Positions 1 to 11,800 of a stretch of DNA of 64,000 bases are shown here, piece by piece; within the stretch, counting starts at the first letter, position 1; each line of letters begins with the position of its first letter. Source of the stretch: Areca catechu (Eukaryota; Streptophyta; Magnoliopsida; Arecales; Arecaceae); the NCBI GenBank assembly GCA_021397845.1, contig CM038047.1, positions 132,042,112-132,106,111 of the forward strand, in the 5' to 3' direction. Under the pieces are notes generated by a model. It made no database searches. It had not been told where the DNA came from and saw nothing but the letters and a program-made list of their open reading frames with translations. The position numbers and the translations under genes are program-made.

Positions 1-1167
1 ATTGTGATTGACCCATGAAAAAGAAAGCCAAAGGACTTTTTAGATTTCATTTGTGAATTTTGCATTGGTCACGTTCTGTTTTTCTGCTTGCTGTATTTTC
101 TGTAGGCTGACTGTAATCCGCCTGCAACTCCAAAGGCAAGTATCACATTCCTTGTTGAAGTATTTTTTTTCCTATTCCATTTTAAGTTGTTTATCACCTT
201 TTTAAATTTCAATCTGAGAAAAAAATTATAAGAAAAATGAAAATTCCTGCAGTCCATCAGTGTTATTAAGGTTACTGTTCTGTTCTGTTCCTTTTCATTA
301 TCTTAATTTCAGAATCTGCCTAGAATAGTACAGATTTTATTTTGAAATTTTGTTTCATTTGGTATGTCATCTATAAGTTAGGAGTTTTCTGTGATTTTTT
401 TAGATTTTTCTGACATTTTTTTCTGCACTTATCAACACCACATTTAAACTGCAATACACTACTTCTGCACCTGAAATTTGAAATTTGCATGCATCTCATG
501 GCAAATCAAATTAAGGGCATGAAATTGACATAGGGTCAGGATTTCATCACCTGTCCCTAGCCCAAAAATCACCAAATTGCATATCGACCCAATCCCTAAC
601 TAAAATTGATTAGACATTAATTGCCCTAGTGGGTTAGGAACATCAATTTGGTCGAGTCCGGGTTATTATCAACTCATTGTGTCAACTAGTCTTGTGTGTA
701 CCCTATTACTTGGTGTCTAGAATTGGGACTAAGGGCTTGGGTGCTGATCCGTCTATCGGGCCAATTCCACCGAGCCTAGGTAGGCCAGAGACAGGATCTC
801 ACACTCCCCTTGTTCTAAAACCTGGCCAAGTATAGAGTTACTACAATCTAGCTTGCCACCTTGATTAGGCAACTAGCTTGGAACTCTAGGTCCAGTTCAA
901 TTCAATTGGGAAAGCTTGTGCAACCCATTTCTTCATCTATTATTGGAAGCTGGTGTCAAGGATAGAGGTTAAGTGGCTCAAGCCTAAGCGGTTCTTGTGG
1001 TTTTTAATTAGGACCCAGTGAAAGCTAGGGGAACCTCCCACAGACCCACCTCCTGACTGGCCAGTGGAAGAGAGTAGATGTTGATTTGATTGTATCTAGT
1101 CAACTCAGTTTATTTGGACTAACCGGTTTAGAAAACTCATAGTTCGGGTCTGAGTCTAATTGTTTGC
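1..1167 (+). other. Leader (5' untranslated internal region) of element A
   Basis: This stretch has no supportable gene. It opens like the leaders of the B units: a 'gtgattgaccc..gaa' block resembles the sequence near 8660 and 14695. Its second half (about 540-1000) resembles the leaders of C, D and E. Shared blocks include one ending 'ttgccctagtgggttagg' and a 'tggtgtctag' block. The small ORFs here are not supported by composition or similarity. The gag start codon follows at 1168. Confidence 0.7.
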
Positions 1168-3015
1168 ATGACAACTAGGTCAGGCACACCTTACCACCCT
1201 TCACAAGCCCAACCTAGTTCATCCATGGATACTAGTATGGAAAGCCTTATGAGATCTATGATCGAGAAGATGGACCGTTTGGATGCTAAATTTGGTCAGT
1301 TCGAGGAAAGAGTAGGAGCCCTAGAAGAAGCTAGGTTGACCCCAACTGAACCACCTTCACCCAGATTACCTTCAGTTCATCCTAGAGCCCAACGACAGGA
1401 ACACACACCTGACCCAATTCAAAGAAGACCGCATCAGGATTATGCTGATCATACTCCAGAGCCACCTCCTAGAAGACCTCACTATGATACTTTTGATCAG
1501 GATGATCGGGCCCTAAGGAACATCCGTCTAGATGCACCAACCTTTGAGGGAAGCCTAGATCCTAAGGTGTACATAGACTGGGAGGCTGACATGGACCAGT
1601 ATTTTGACTGGTATGATATGTCTGAAGAGAGATGATTTAAGTTTGCCAGAATCAGACTAGTTCGTCAGGCTCGGTTATATTAGGAAAACGTGGAACGCAT
1701 ATCAAGGCAAAGGGGAGATTTACCTATAGCAACATGGAGAGATATGAAGAGGAAACTTAGAGAGAAATATCTGCCTATGTCTTATCAGCAAAGGTTATTA
1801 GATCAGTGGCAACGATTGACACAGGGTAACAAGACCGTTTCTGAATATGTTGCTAAGTTTGATGAGTTTGTGATGCGATGCAACGTAGTCGAGTCTGAAG
1901 CAGCCACTTTATCAAGGTTTAGATCAGGGTTGAATGATGATATAAAAGGGGAACTGTTTTTAAGGGAAGTCCATGATTTAGATCAGGCATACCAAGTTGC
2001 CATGGACTATGAGAGGTTTCAAAGGAGAGCTACATTTAGACGACCTGAATCTATTAGGTTTAACCCTCCTATCAGCAGGCCTAGCTCAGTCCCTAGTCCC
2101 ACCAATAGAACAAGGTCCAGCCCGAATCCAACCCTTAGACCCAATCCGACCACCCCCTTAATTCCTAGAGAAGACAAAGAAAAGAGCCCTGAAGTTCGAG
2201 GTGAGAGGGAGCGAGTCTGCTATAAGTGTCGTAAACCAGGTCATTTCGTGAGCCAATGTCCCTCTAGAGCTTTACATATAGGGGAGGCAGAAGAAGGTGA
2301 ATCAGAACCCCTGGAGAATGATGAAGAGGAGGTTTATGAAGTAGGGGATTGTTTGGCTGATGAATATGAAGGAGATGAAGAGAACATAGACTCATCAGAT
2401 TTTCTAGGAGTTGTGAGACGTATCATGACACAGACCAAGGAGCAAGAAGACTGGCGTAGAACTAGCATCCTACACACATTTGTGAGGATAGGAGAAAAGG
2501 TTTGTAAAATCGTCATCGATAGTGGAAGCTGTGTCAACGCCATTTCCACTAACGCAGCCAAAAGTCTAGGATTACCCATTGTACCACATCCCAATCCATA
2601 TAAGGTGTCCTGGATCGATTCCACTTCTATACCAATCAAGTCAAGATGTCAGGTTCAAGTCCAGCTTCAATCCTATCAGGGAAAGATCTGGTGTGATGTG
2701 CTTCCTATGGGGGTAAGTAGCATCATCTTAGGCAGGCCATGGCTGTTTGATCATGATGTGACCATCTTTGGTCGATCAAACTCCTGTGCTTTCAATTTCA
2801 ATGGCAAGAAAATTGTCATTCATCCAACCCAGCCTAAGGATAATGTCAAGAGAGGAGCTAGCAGCTTGAAAGATAAGAAGACTGGATTAAATTTAATAGG
2901 TGCAAAAGAATTAGAGCAAGATATCATGGAGGGAGCACCTATTTGGGTAGTAGCTGTTAAGGAAATTAAGGACCACAGCCCTATAGAACACCCTCAAGAG
3001 GTGGTCAATTATTGA
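1168..3015 (+). pseudogene. gag and protease of element A, broken by two in-frame stops
   Basis: One reading frame encodes the gag precursor followed by the aspartic protease. It starts at the ATG at 1168 (MTTRSGTPYHP), followed by a short coiled coil, a Pro/Arg-rich linker and a capsid-like block beginning LDAPTFEG. A CCHC zinc knuckle follows at 2218-2259 (C-x2-C-x4-H-x4-C). After the acidic EVYE..DEYEGDEE linker comes the protease, with catalytic D-S-G at 2518-2526. In-frame stops lie at 1633-1635 (TGA) and 1681-1683 (TAG). The frame is the same on both sides, and both stops fall where relatives keep Trp, as a single G-to-A change would produce. The frame closes at 3013-3015, where pol continues in another frame. 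The product would form particles and mature the polyprotein, but this copy cannot make it. Confidence 0.9.
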
Positions 3016-5881
3016 AAGAATTTGAGGATGTGTTTCCAGAAGATCTCCCCAATAACCTTCCACCTTTAAGAGACATACAACACGCAATAGATTTAGTCCC
3101 TGGAGCGACTTTACCTAATTTGCCTCACTATAGGATGAACCCAATTGAACACCAGGAATTGCAAAGGCAAGTGGGTGAACTTCTTAGGAAGGGGTTTATT
3201 AAGGAAAGCTTAAGTCCATGTGCAGTCCCTGCTCTGCTGACCCCTAAGAAAGATGGCACCTGGAGGATGTGTATAGATAGCCGTGCCATTAATAAGATTA
3301 CTTTAAAGTATAGATTCTCAATCCCAAGACTAGACGACATGTTAGATATGATAGCCGGATCGATAATTTTTTCCAAGATAGACCTAAAGAGTGGCTATCA
3401 CCAGGTTAGGGTTAGGCTTGGAGACAATGGAAGACCGCTTTTAGGACTAAAGATGGATTATATGAGTGGTTAGTCATGCCGTTCGGTCTGTCCAATGCAC
3501 CCAGCACTTTTATGAGAATAATGAATCAGGTGTTAAAGGTTTTTATCGAAAGATTTGTAGTGGTCTATTTTGATGATATACTTATATATAGCAAAACAAA
3601 GGCAGACCACTTAACCCACCTGAAACAAGTTTGTCAAGTCCTGAGAAAAGATAGTCTCTATGCCAATATCAAGAAGTGTGATTTCCTGACAAATAGAGTT
3701 ATCTTTCTAGGATTCGTAGTCACATCTGAAGGGGTGTCCGCTGATCCTGAGAAAATTAAATCCATAGTAGAGTGGCCTACGCCTAAGACTATCCACGACG
3801 TCCATAGTTTCCATGGGTTATCCACCTTCTATAGAAGGTTTATCAAAGGATTCAGTACGACAGTGGCACCAATCACTGATTGTATTAGGAAGGGAAATTT
3901 TGAGTGGACTAAAGCAGCAGGTAAGGCCTTCCTAACAATTAAGGAGAAAATGACACAAGCACCTGTCTTAAGGTTACTCGATTTTTCCAAGGTGTTTGAG
4001 GTTGCTTGTGATGCTTCTGGGGTAAGAATTGGAGGTATCTTGAGTCAAGAGAATCAACCAGTAGCATACTTCAGTGAAAAGTTAAATGAGGCGAGACTAA
4101 GGTATTCCACGTATGATAAGGAACTGTATGCTGTAGTTCAAGCTCTACGATATTGGAGGCATTATCTTCTACCCCACGAGTTTGTCCTGTTCTCTGATCA
4201 CAAAGCTCTTAGGTTCCTTAGTTCTCAAAAGAAATTAAACCCTAGGCACGGGAAATGGGTAGAATTCATACAAGCTTACACGTTCGTTTTAAAACATCAT
4301 GCCGGTACTGAAAATAGGGTTGCTGATACGTTGAGCCGCCGTTCTATGTTGTTAACCTCTGTGAGCACTGAAGTAGTGGGGTTCGATAGATTGAAAGATG
4401 AATATCCCACATGTCCTGATTTTGGTCACATCTATCAATCCCTGCAACAAAGATCATCTAGTGAACCTAATGATTATACATTGTTAGATGGATACCTTTT
4501 CAAAGGAAATCAGTTGTGTATTCCCAATACCTCTGTTAGGGAATTTCTGATCTGGGAAGTCCATGCTGGAGGTTTAGCAGGACATTTTGGCAGGAACAAA
4601 ACCATCCTAGCAATGGAAGAACAATTTTTTTGGCCTGGTCTTAAAAAGAGCGTTGCCCAGATCGTAGCTCAGTGTCGGACCTGTGCTGTTGCAAAACAGC
4701 AATGACAGAACACCGGTCTGTACACGCCCTTACCTGTCCCTGATGGTCCATGGCAAGATATCAGTATGGATTTTGTGGTAGGTCTACCTAAAACTTCTAA
4801 GAAACATGACTCTGTTTTTGTGGTTGTCGATCGTTTCTCCAAAATGGCGCACTTCATCCCGTGTTCTCAAACTTTAGATGCTTCAAAAGTGGCCAAGCTT
4901 TTCTTAGATCAGGTGGTTAAGCTTCATGGTTTACCCAAGACCATTGTGTCAGATAGAGATGTCAAGTTCACTAGCTACTTCTGGAAAACCCTCTGGCACA
5001 TGTTAGGTACTAAGCTGAAATTCTCTACGGCCTATCATCCTCAAACCGATGGCCAAACTGAAGTAGTAAACCGAAGCTTAGGAAATCTCTTAAGATGTTT
5101 AGTCGGCGACAACCTAGGAAACTGGGACTTACTACTTCCTCGTGCTGAATTTGCCTACAACAGTTCGATCAATAGGTCTATTGGAAAAGTCCATTCGAAG
5201 TGGTCCATGGATACAAACCTAGGAAACCTTTAAACCTAATTCCATTACCAGTACATACACGAATATCTGAGTCTGCTGAGTCATATGCACAGCATGTTAA
5301 GGATTTGCACAAGGAGATTAATCAGAAGATTCAAACAAGCAATGAACTCTATAGGCATATGGCTAACTCACATAAACGATTAAAGGAATTTAATGAAGGA
5401 GACTCTGTAATGATTAGGCTTAAACCAGAAAGGTTTCCTCCAGGAACTATGAAGAAACTCCATGCCCGGGGAGCCGGACCCTTCAAAATAATAAAGAAAA
5501 TTGGACCTAATGCTTATGTAGTAGACTTACCACCTAGTTATGGCATTAGTTCTACATTTAATGTTTCCGATCTGAAAGAATACAAGGAACCTGCATTAAT
5601 ACCTGATGAACCTTTTGGTCCTAACACTTCTCTTGAGAGTGAAATGCCAATTGAGTGTCCACCACCAAATATTCCTGAGCGAAAGGAAAGAATTGAAAGG
5701 ATCTTGGATGACCAGATCATCACTATAGAAATAAGGGATACCAACGCTATCTGGTTCGATGGCAAGGACGTCCTGAATCTGAACATTCCTGGATCACCAA
5801 AGAGGACCTACAACAAATCGACCCGGATATATTAGAAACTTTTCACTCGATAGGGTCGAGTTCCTCCCACCCGGGGAGAAT
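3012..5881 (+). pseudogene. pol of element A: RT, RNase H, integrase, chromodomain, frameshifted
   Basis: The domain order is RT, RNase H, integrase, chromodomain. The RT starts with a DVFPEDLP block near 3030 and has its active-site YFDD at 3566-3577. RNase H begins near the ACDASG motif at about 4003. The integrase zinc finger has intact His and Cys pairs, the latter at 4673-4684. The integrase core starts at about 4766, with a SDRDVKF motif near 4950 and HPQTDGQTE near 5037. The C-terminal GPY-like module (KKIGPNAY) is near 5500, and a chromodomain (YQRYLVRWQG...W) lies at about 5733-5810. The reading frame changes near 3010, 3425, 5190 and 5730, each consistent with a one-base indel, and TGA at 4703-4705 is an in-frame stop. 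The frame that carries the chromodomain runs on through the polypurine tract into the LTR, closing at 5952-5954. Confidence 0.92.
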
Positions 5882-7129
5882 TGGTGCGGGCACCAGAATC
5901 AGAAAGAGACTCCAACCAATTCAAGCCCATTCCGAATCTTTATGGTTGGACTAGAGAGTCCGGTAACCTTTATTTTGAGTCCAAAAGAATCATGTAAGTC
6001 GAGTCCATGTTGGGTCCTGTAATCTTTCTTTTGAGTCCAAAATAATCATGTAAGTCGAGTCCATGTCGGGTCTAGTCTTAGTCCAATCCAAATGGGTCAA
6101 CTAGCATCAAGCCTAAAGAAGACTCACAATGTATACCCCAAATCAAGACCAAAGCCAACTCAATTGGGGACCACATGCCACATCACTTGCGCCACCTCAA
6201 CTTAGGACCACATGCCATGTCAAGAGGGGACCACATGCCACCTCACACGCCACCTCACCATAAGAGGGTGCCATCCCAAGTTCAAATTCAAGAAAGTTGG
6301 CCAAGGAGGATTTCAAGCAAGAAAATCAACCCTCTCCCCTTATATTACTCCACTTGTTTAGGGATTTGAAATTTCAAAATTTGTAAGGCTTTATTTAAAG
6401 CCTTGGATGCCCCTTGTAAAGAATGGATGAGTGAATACAAATTTCCAGCACTTTTCTATGTGTTTCTATATGCCTATGTGGATCTTTATGCCTAAGTGAA
6501 CCTCTTCCTCTCCTCCACCATTTCTTCTCCCTAATCCTTCTCTTTTACTCTTCATCTTCCAAGCAATCCTCTTCCTTCAAAGCGAATTAAGGACATCCTC
6601 TCAAGAAGAAGATCAACACCAACACAAGCTTCCACCATGGCGCCAAGGATCATTTCTAACAAACTCTCCTTTTGAGTTCCATCAATCTTCTCACTTTTAA
6701 TTAAGTTTCTAATCATCTTGGTTTCTTTGTTGCAGGGTTCTCTAGGCTCCAGATCCAAGAGGAAGGATTACTTGCTACAAACTAGAAAGTTAGAAGGCCC
6801 ATCTTATGTGGTATGATCTTTCATTTGAGAACCTTAAGAGTGAATCCCTTGTGCTTGAGATTTCAATGCTTGAACTCCTAGTATTTTAAGATCGGGATCA
6901 TTAAATAGGGCTAGCTTGACTTGTGTGCGAATTCTAATCTTGTCCTATTTCTTTAAGATTTTGATAGTCCTCCTAGCTGGGTTTAAGTATAAGCATTTAG
7001 GGTTTCTTATTTAGATCTCCTTGATCTTATATGTTGAATCACTCATATGCAAGTAGGAATTGCTAGTTAAATTTTGGTTAATCTCCTTTAGAGTTACATG
7101 TTTGCATCCTCATCATGCATATCACACCA
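5882..7129 (+). repeat. 3' LTR of element A (1248 bp)
   Basis: The LTR begins TGGTGCGGGCACC directly after a purine-rich tract (CCCGGGGAGAAT) and ends CACACCA. The start matches two solo LTRs at 13045 and 32787, which fixes the boundary. The segment 6165-6260 holds imperfect repeats of 'gaccacatgccacctca', and the same field is expanded in the solo copy at 13045-14409. No coding sequence is supported inside it. Confidence 0.9.
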
Positions 7130-8490
7130 CAATTTGAATGTCATCCTTATCCAAGAGAGGTGCCCATCCCATTTATTTTCATCGCCCATTTGAGATTTCA
7201 AGGAGCCTCTAATTTAAGAGGAGTAAAACAGAAGGACTCTGCTTCTTATCTGGCGCCCCCCCTCATTCTCTCTTATCGCCCACTCCAGATGATGCCCACC
7301 CATGATTCATTCAAAATTTAAATGGGAGGGAGAGTCCAAGATAAATTGAGATTCATCCAAAATTCAAAGGAGGAGTTATCTTCTATTTACATCCAAAATT
7401 TAAAGAAGTTATCTTCTATTTACTTTCAAATTCAAAGGAGGAGATATCTTCATCCAAATTCAAATTCAAATGAAGGATTCAAACCTTTGAAGCTATTTCT
7501 TATCCCTTGTTGCCAATCAAGAAGGATTAAAAAAAATCAAATTGAGAAGGATTTGCACTAAATGAGAAGAAGATTAGCGCCCCATCTCCATTTGTCGCAC
7601 ATTTTTTCATGAAGTCGCCCAAGCCATGAAAAAAAGGGATTTAAGTTTTAAATTCAAGGAAGAAGCCAAGAAGCCAAGGAGTATTTAAATTTAAATATAA
7701 TTTAAATTCGAAGGAGTCCTATGATATCTTCATGTGTGAAGAACCCTATAAATAGGATCCCTTACCCCTTGAAATTGAATTATTGATTCATGAAATAAAA
7801 TGCATTTTTTCTTCCACAAAGTTGGGTTAGGCTTTAGTGATTTTCTCTAAGGGCGGGGAGGTCCTTAAGAGCTCAAGGCGGAGCGGTCCTTGAGAGCTCA
7901 AGGCGGTGAGGTCCTTGAGTCGTGGTTCTTTCGAATTTGATAAACTGCTACCGATCTTCTTTAAGCTCTACGCAACCAACCCTTCCTTTTTTCCATTTTT
8001 GAACCAATTTACTTTATTCTTAAAGTTTTGTTTGCTGCGTTCTCTGCAGATCCCAGGTGTTTAAGGACTTTAGAGGATGGATCCTTTGCTTCTGAACCAA
8101 GATCTGATAGTAGATCTGAAATCTGGAGTCCCAATCTTTATCCGGCTGCGAGATCTGAGAGACCAAGCAACCGATCTATCCCGAGTCAAAGAGAATCTCC
8201 ATTTGGGTAAGCAACCAATCCTTTCTTATTAAATTTGGTAGTTGAAGCATGGAATAGCCTAATCTTAGATGGTTTCCTAGCCATCGGGTCCTTATTCTTT
8301 ATAGCTTGCGGATCAGATTACAGGTAAGTAATTAGTTACTTTCTTTAATCTCTTTAGTCTATTATGTTTAGTTGATTTATTGTTATGATCATTGCTCTTT
8401 AAAACATCTTAGACTAAAATTAGATCATCTTACACCATATCGCATCATTTTGCATCATCTTATTGGTATCAAAGCTGGCATTCCGCATCA
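7130..8490 (+). repeat. First B LTR, 3' portion only
   Basis: This is the downstream part of the 1.87-kb B LTR. The missing upstream part corresponds to 11280-11805 of the second copy and lies left of element A. A TATA box (TATAAATA) is at 7747-7754. A run of 'gagctcaaggcgg..aggtcctt' units (about 26 bp, three copies) lies at 7853-7920. The LTR ends CATTCCGCATCA at 8490. Confidence 0.85.
7747..7754 (+). promoter_or_regulatory. TATA box of B LTR
   Basis: TATAAATA lies in an otherwise AT-moderate context after 'gaaccc'. The same box is kept at 12422-12429 and 24699-24706 in the other two B LTRs, so it probably drove element transcription. Confidence 0.6.
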
Positions 8491-8494
8491 GTAT

Positions 8495-8506
8495 TGGTAT
8501 CAGAGC
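8495..8506 (+). other. Primer binding site, first B unit (initiator Met tRNA type)
   Basis: TGGTATCAGAGC is the usual plant initiator-Met-tRNA primer binding site. It lies four bases after the LTR end. A near-copy with one mismatch (TGGTATCAAAGC) also occurs about 30 bp earlier, inside the LTR end. Confidence 0.75.
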
Positions 8507-9494
8507 ATTAGGTTAGATTAGGATTTCATGCTTGTCGAATTCTCTTTAAGTACTCGGATCGGGTTCTTCACCATGACCATCCGATCATAGGAAAAATTAG
8601 GGCTGTAAAATCTTCACATCCCATTCAAAGGGAATTTCCTATGGCGTGTAGAGGTGTCGCTGTGAATTGACCCCTGAAGAAGAAAACGAAGAGAAATGCA
8701 TCTTTAGGATTAATTTTCTGCATCCCGTCCATTCCAGTATATAGACTGTTATTTTAATTGTTTTTGCATAGGAAGATCAAAAAATTTGATTTTTATTTCA
8801 TTGGATTTAATACATTTGGTTTTAATTTTTGTTATTTTTAAAGATTTAATTCGGTTTGTAGGATTTCTGCAAGCCTGATTACTGCCTGAGAATATTTATA
8901 TTTCAGAATTTTAGCATATAGTTTAAATTCCATAAAAGTTCAATTTCTGCAATTTAAAATTTAAAATTTTAAAAAAATTAAAATTTAAAATTCAAATCTG
9001 AAATCTAAACTTAAAATTTGAAATTTAAAGTTTAAATTTTGAATTGCTAGTGTTGATTGTGCATTCATTTTACTTGAAAACACTTAAGGGCAAGCAATAT
9101 AACATAAGGGAAGGATTGAGACCCTTTCCTTAGCCCAAAACAACCAACCCCATTTGCATAGTCCTAAGCCTTAATTAAAATCGAGTAGTACTTAAAGCTA
9201 GGGATAGCAACAGGTCGGGTTTTATATACGTGTTAATCCATTGTAGTAGTCACTTTTGTGTGTGCTTCTGAGAATTGGTGTCTAAGGCTAGAGGTCCAGA
9301 GGCAAACGCCCTAAGTGGACTTGTGTTTCTTTAATTAGGACCTCATGAAAGTGAGAGGAGCCTCCCACCACCCCATCTCTTACCTGGCCAATCGAGGAGT
9401 TACTACAGTCTTGGTTATTACCTTGACTAAGCACTATATTGGCCTTTAGGTCTAGGAACCCTAGACTTAGGTTGTTTTGTAATGTTTGTATTGC
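8507..9494 (+). other. Leader of first B unit
   Basis: This is an AT-rich leader without a gene. It matches 14540-15534 almost throughout. Its last 300 bp (the 'agcctcccaccaccccatct' and 'ctggccaatcgaggagtt' blocks) share short blocks with the leaders of elements A and C-E. The segment 8940-9050 is a low-complexity A/T run of 'aaatttaaaatt' type. Confidence 0.6.
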
Positions 9495-10576
9495 ATGACC
9501 ACTAGAGCAGGCCAAACCCAACCCAGTCTGATCATGGAGTCCACTATAGTAATTTTACTAAGGACCTTCAATGAACAATATGCCCTGATGAACAATAGGT
9601 GTGACCGACTAGATAAGCGACTCGACAACCTAGAAATAACCTGTAGGGCCGGACTAACCCTGGTTCACCTAAATCGACTTTCCCTGGACCCAGAATTCAT
9701 TGGACAGAACCCATTTGGATTAGTGCCCCTTATCAAAAATCTGGATCTAGCCTAGCTCACCCGAGTCGACCCATTCTACACAGAGTCAACCCAATTTTCA
9801 TCAGAGCCGACTAAACCATAATCCGAGCCGACCCACTCCAAAGACCCTGTTTGTTCCTAAGAATGATCTTGAAGAGGAAATATCTATTATAGACTCAGAC
9901 TGAATTGAACAGAAGGTTACTCAAGCAGAAACTGTAGTGGAAATATATGAAGCTAGAGAAAACCTGATGGATGAATTCGAAGGAGAAGACTTCGAGGAGG
10001 ACAACTCTAGTACCTTACCTGAGGAAACCCTTAGAAAATAAAAGATTGTTGACCCTAGTCCTGAAACATCATAACAATAGGAAATTAGTGAGGACTTGGT
10101 TCCCGTAACTCAATGCCCTCAGGAAGAACCCAATCCTTTAGCCTCGACATAAGACCTCCTTCAAGTCCCTGAGGAACAACCCTAGGAGGTCGACATAATT
10201 TAAGAAGATATTTAAGATGAACTTCCTGAAGACCTACCAGATGACCTTCTGCCACCTAGAAGCATCCCGCCTGCCATAGATCTTACACCAATAGATCAAT
10301 ATTCAAATCTTAAGGTCATCCTGAGTAACCAAGTCCTATTTCATGCTTCCCCTAAGTTACCCCAAGACTACGATTCTTATTTCCTACCCTTCTCTTATCA
10401 TGCTTATAGAGCCATTAGGTATCATTTTAAAGAGATTACCGACTGCATGAGCTCTTAAAGCCCATCCCTTTTGCTACATACTTTTGGAAGACCTTATGGC
10501 ATTTGCTAGGGATCCATGGTAACTTTTCATGTGCATACCAAACCAGGGTCAAACCTAAAGAATCAAGCATCAGTTA
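9495..10576 (+). pseudogene. Non-autonomous acidic gag-like ORF, first B unit (heavily broken)
   Basis: The start is MTTRAGQ at 9495, matching the MTTRSG start of element A gag. A short coiled coil with an RLDKRLDNLE block follows. Further on, a DEFEGEDFEE block and an acidic stretch match the same region of the second unit, where fewer stops occur. The end carries a YFLPF motif and a remnant of an FWKTLW..LLG motif, also kept in D and E. Many stop codons interrupt the frame. Capsid, CCHC and the whole protease-RT-RNase H block are absent. The function in life is unknown; no activity is proposed for this copy. Confidence 0.65.
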
Positions 10577-10672
10577 GGTTTAGACCCTAAGAGTCCAATA
10601 AAATTCCTCTCGATAGGATTACATAGTTGAGTCTATTTTTGTCAAGTGTCAGTCTGAGTCCTAGAGTCCACA

Positions 10673-11279
10673 TAGTCATTTGCACATCATGTCAAAGCAT
10701 TGCATAAAGAAATAAGTAATAAAATAAAAAAGAGCAATGAATCATATGAGCACGAGGCTAACTTACATAAGAGATTTGAAGAGTTTAACGAAGGGGACTT
10801 CATCATGATCAGGTTACAACCTGAATGGTTTCCAGTCGAAGCCATGAAAAAACTACATGCCCGTAGTGCTGGACCATATAGGATTATAAAAAAGATTGGA
10901 CCTAATGCTTATATGCTCGAATCACCATCTGAGTTAGGTATTTGTCCAACCTTCAATATATCTGATCTAGTCGAGTTTAAGGAACCAATGGTGATACCTG
11001 TGAGCCATTTGAGCCTGATCCTATCTTTGAGAGTGACCCTATCTCAGAATGTCCACCAGCTAGCTTACCACAGAGGAGAGAAAAGATTGAGCAGATCATA
11101 ACTACTAAAAATAAGAACTACCAAAGATATTTGGTTTGTTGGCAAGGGAGACCTGAGTCTGAGGATTCTTGGATCACCAAAGAGGATCTTCAAAAGTTGA
11201 ACACTGACTTGCTAGAACATTACCAGAGCTGAATTGACCCATACTCGATGGGGTAGAGTTCCTCCCACCCCGGGAGAAT
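10673..11279 (+). pseudogene. Integrase C-terminus and chromodomain remnant, first B unit
   Basis: The frame resembles the integrase tail of element A (LHKEISNKIKKSNESYE, then FNEGDFIMIRL, then KKIGPNAY) and continues to a chromodomain (YQRYLVCWQGRPES..SWITKEDLQ) near 11117-11190. The first part is open from 10700 to 11101. A frame change near 11030-11100 separates it from the chromodomain. The copy in the second unit (22937-23642) is open throughout, so the break here is secondary. Confidence 0.75.
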
Positions 11280-11670
11280 TGGTGAGGACACAAGAGCCAG
11301 GAAGACGAAGCAAACCTTTTCCAATTCAATTTAGATCACCAATGAGTAAGTTCATGTGTTCTTCACAAAGAACACTCGAGTCCCAATTGCTTTGAGTTTG
11401 TAATTAGGTCAAATTGAGTTGTAATTCGATCAAATTGAGTGTAATTTGGTCAATTAGGGTTGTTGAGTTACCAATTGAGTCCATTGAGTCCATCAATTGG
11501 TTTAAGAGTCTTGTAAATAGCATTAATTTGCTTTGTTGGTGAATTGTCCAATTTGAGTCCTGTAATTAGTGCTTGAATAAGTCAAGGGGTGTCATAAGTA
11601 CCCAAGATCCAAGTCATCATCACCTTGGTGGATCAATTCTAGGTCGAAAAAAGGTTGTCCAAAATTTTTA

Positions 11671-11800
11671 TCCAGTATATCCAGACATCCAGATATCCGG
11701 ACATCCAGACATCCAGACATCCAGACATTGGGAAATCCAGACATTGGGATATTTGGATATTGGGACATCAAGACATTGGGACATCTAGACCTCAAGACAA
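11671..11800 (+). repeat. Short-unit minisatellite in B LTR
   Basis: Imperfect tandem copies of 'acatccag' and 'acattggg' with a 9-10-bp period. The array produces misleading ORFs rich in Pro, Asp and Ile on one strand and Met, Ser and Cys on the other. The equivalent array in the third LTR differs in copy number. Confidence 0.8.

Larger units (their letters stand above)
1..7129 (+). mobile_element. Element A: autonomous-type Ty3/gypsy chromovirus, 5' end outside window
   Basis: This is a Ty3/gypsy element read on the + strand. It runs from a leader through gag, protease, RT, RNase H, integrase and chromodomain to one complete 3' LTR (5882-7129). Its 5' LTR and PBS lie left of the window. 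The right border is sharp: the LTR ends in CACACCA at 7129. The next bases, from 7130, continue an unrelated LTR (array B) whose uninterrupted version is seen around 11806. A therefore inserted into the first LTR of B, and the expected 5-bp target duplication is CAATT (7130-7134), although its left copy is not visible. The coding region has three in-frame stops and several frameshifts, so this copy is dead. Assignment to the chromoviruses rests on the chromodomain motif after the integrase. The clade within them is not assigned. Confidence 0.9.

Noticed and set aside
11592..11795. Met/Ser/Pro/Asn-rich ORFs over the 'gacatccag' minisatellite
   Set aside because: Low-complexity translation of a 9-10-bp repeat; the same appears at 23885-24154 with different unit counts.
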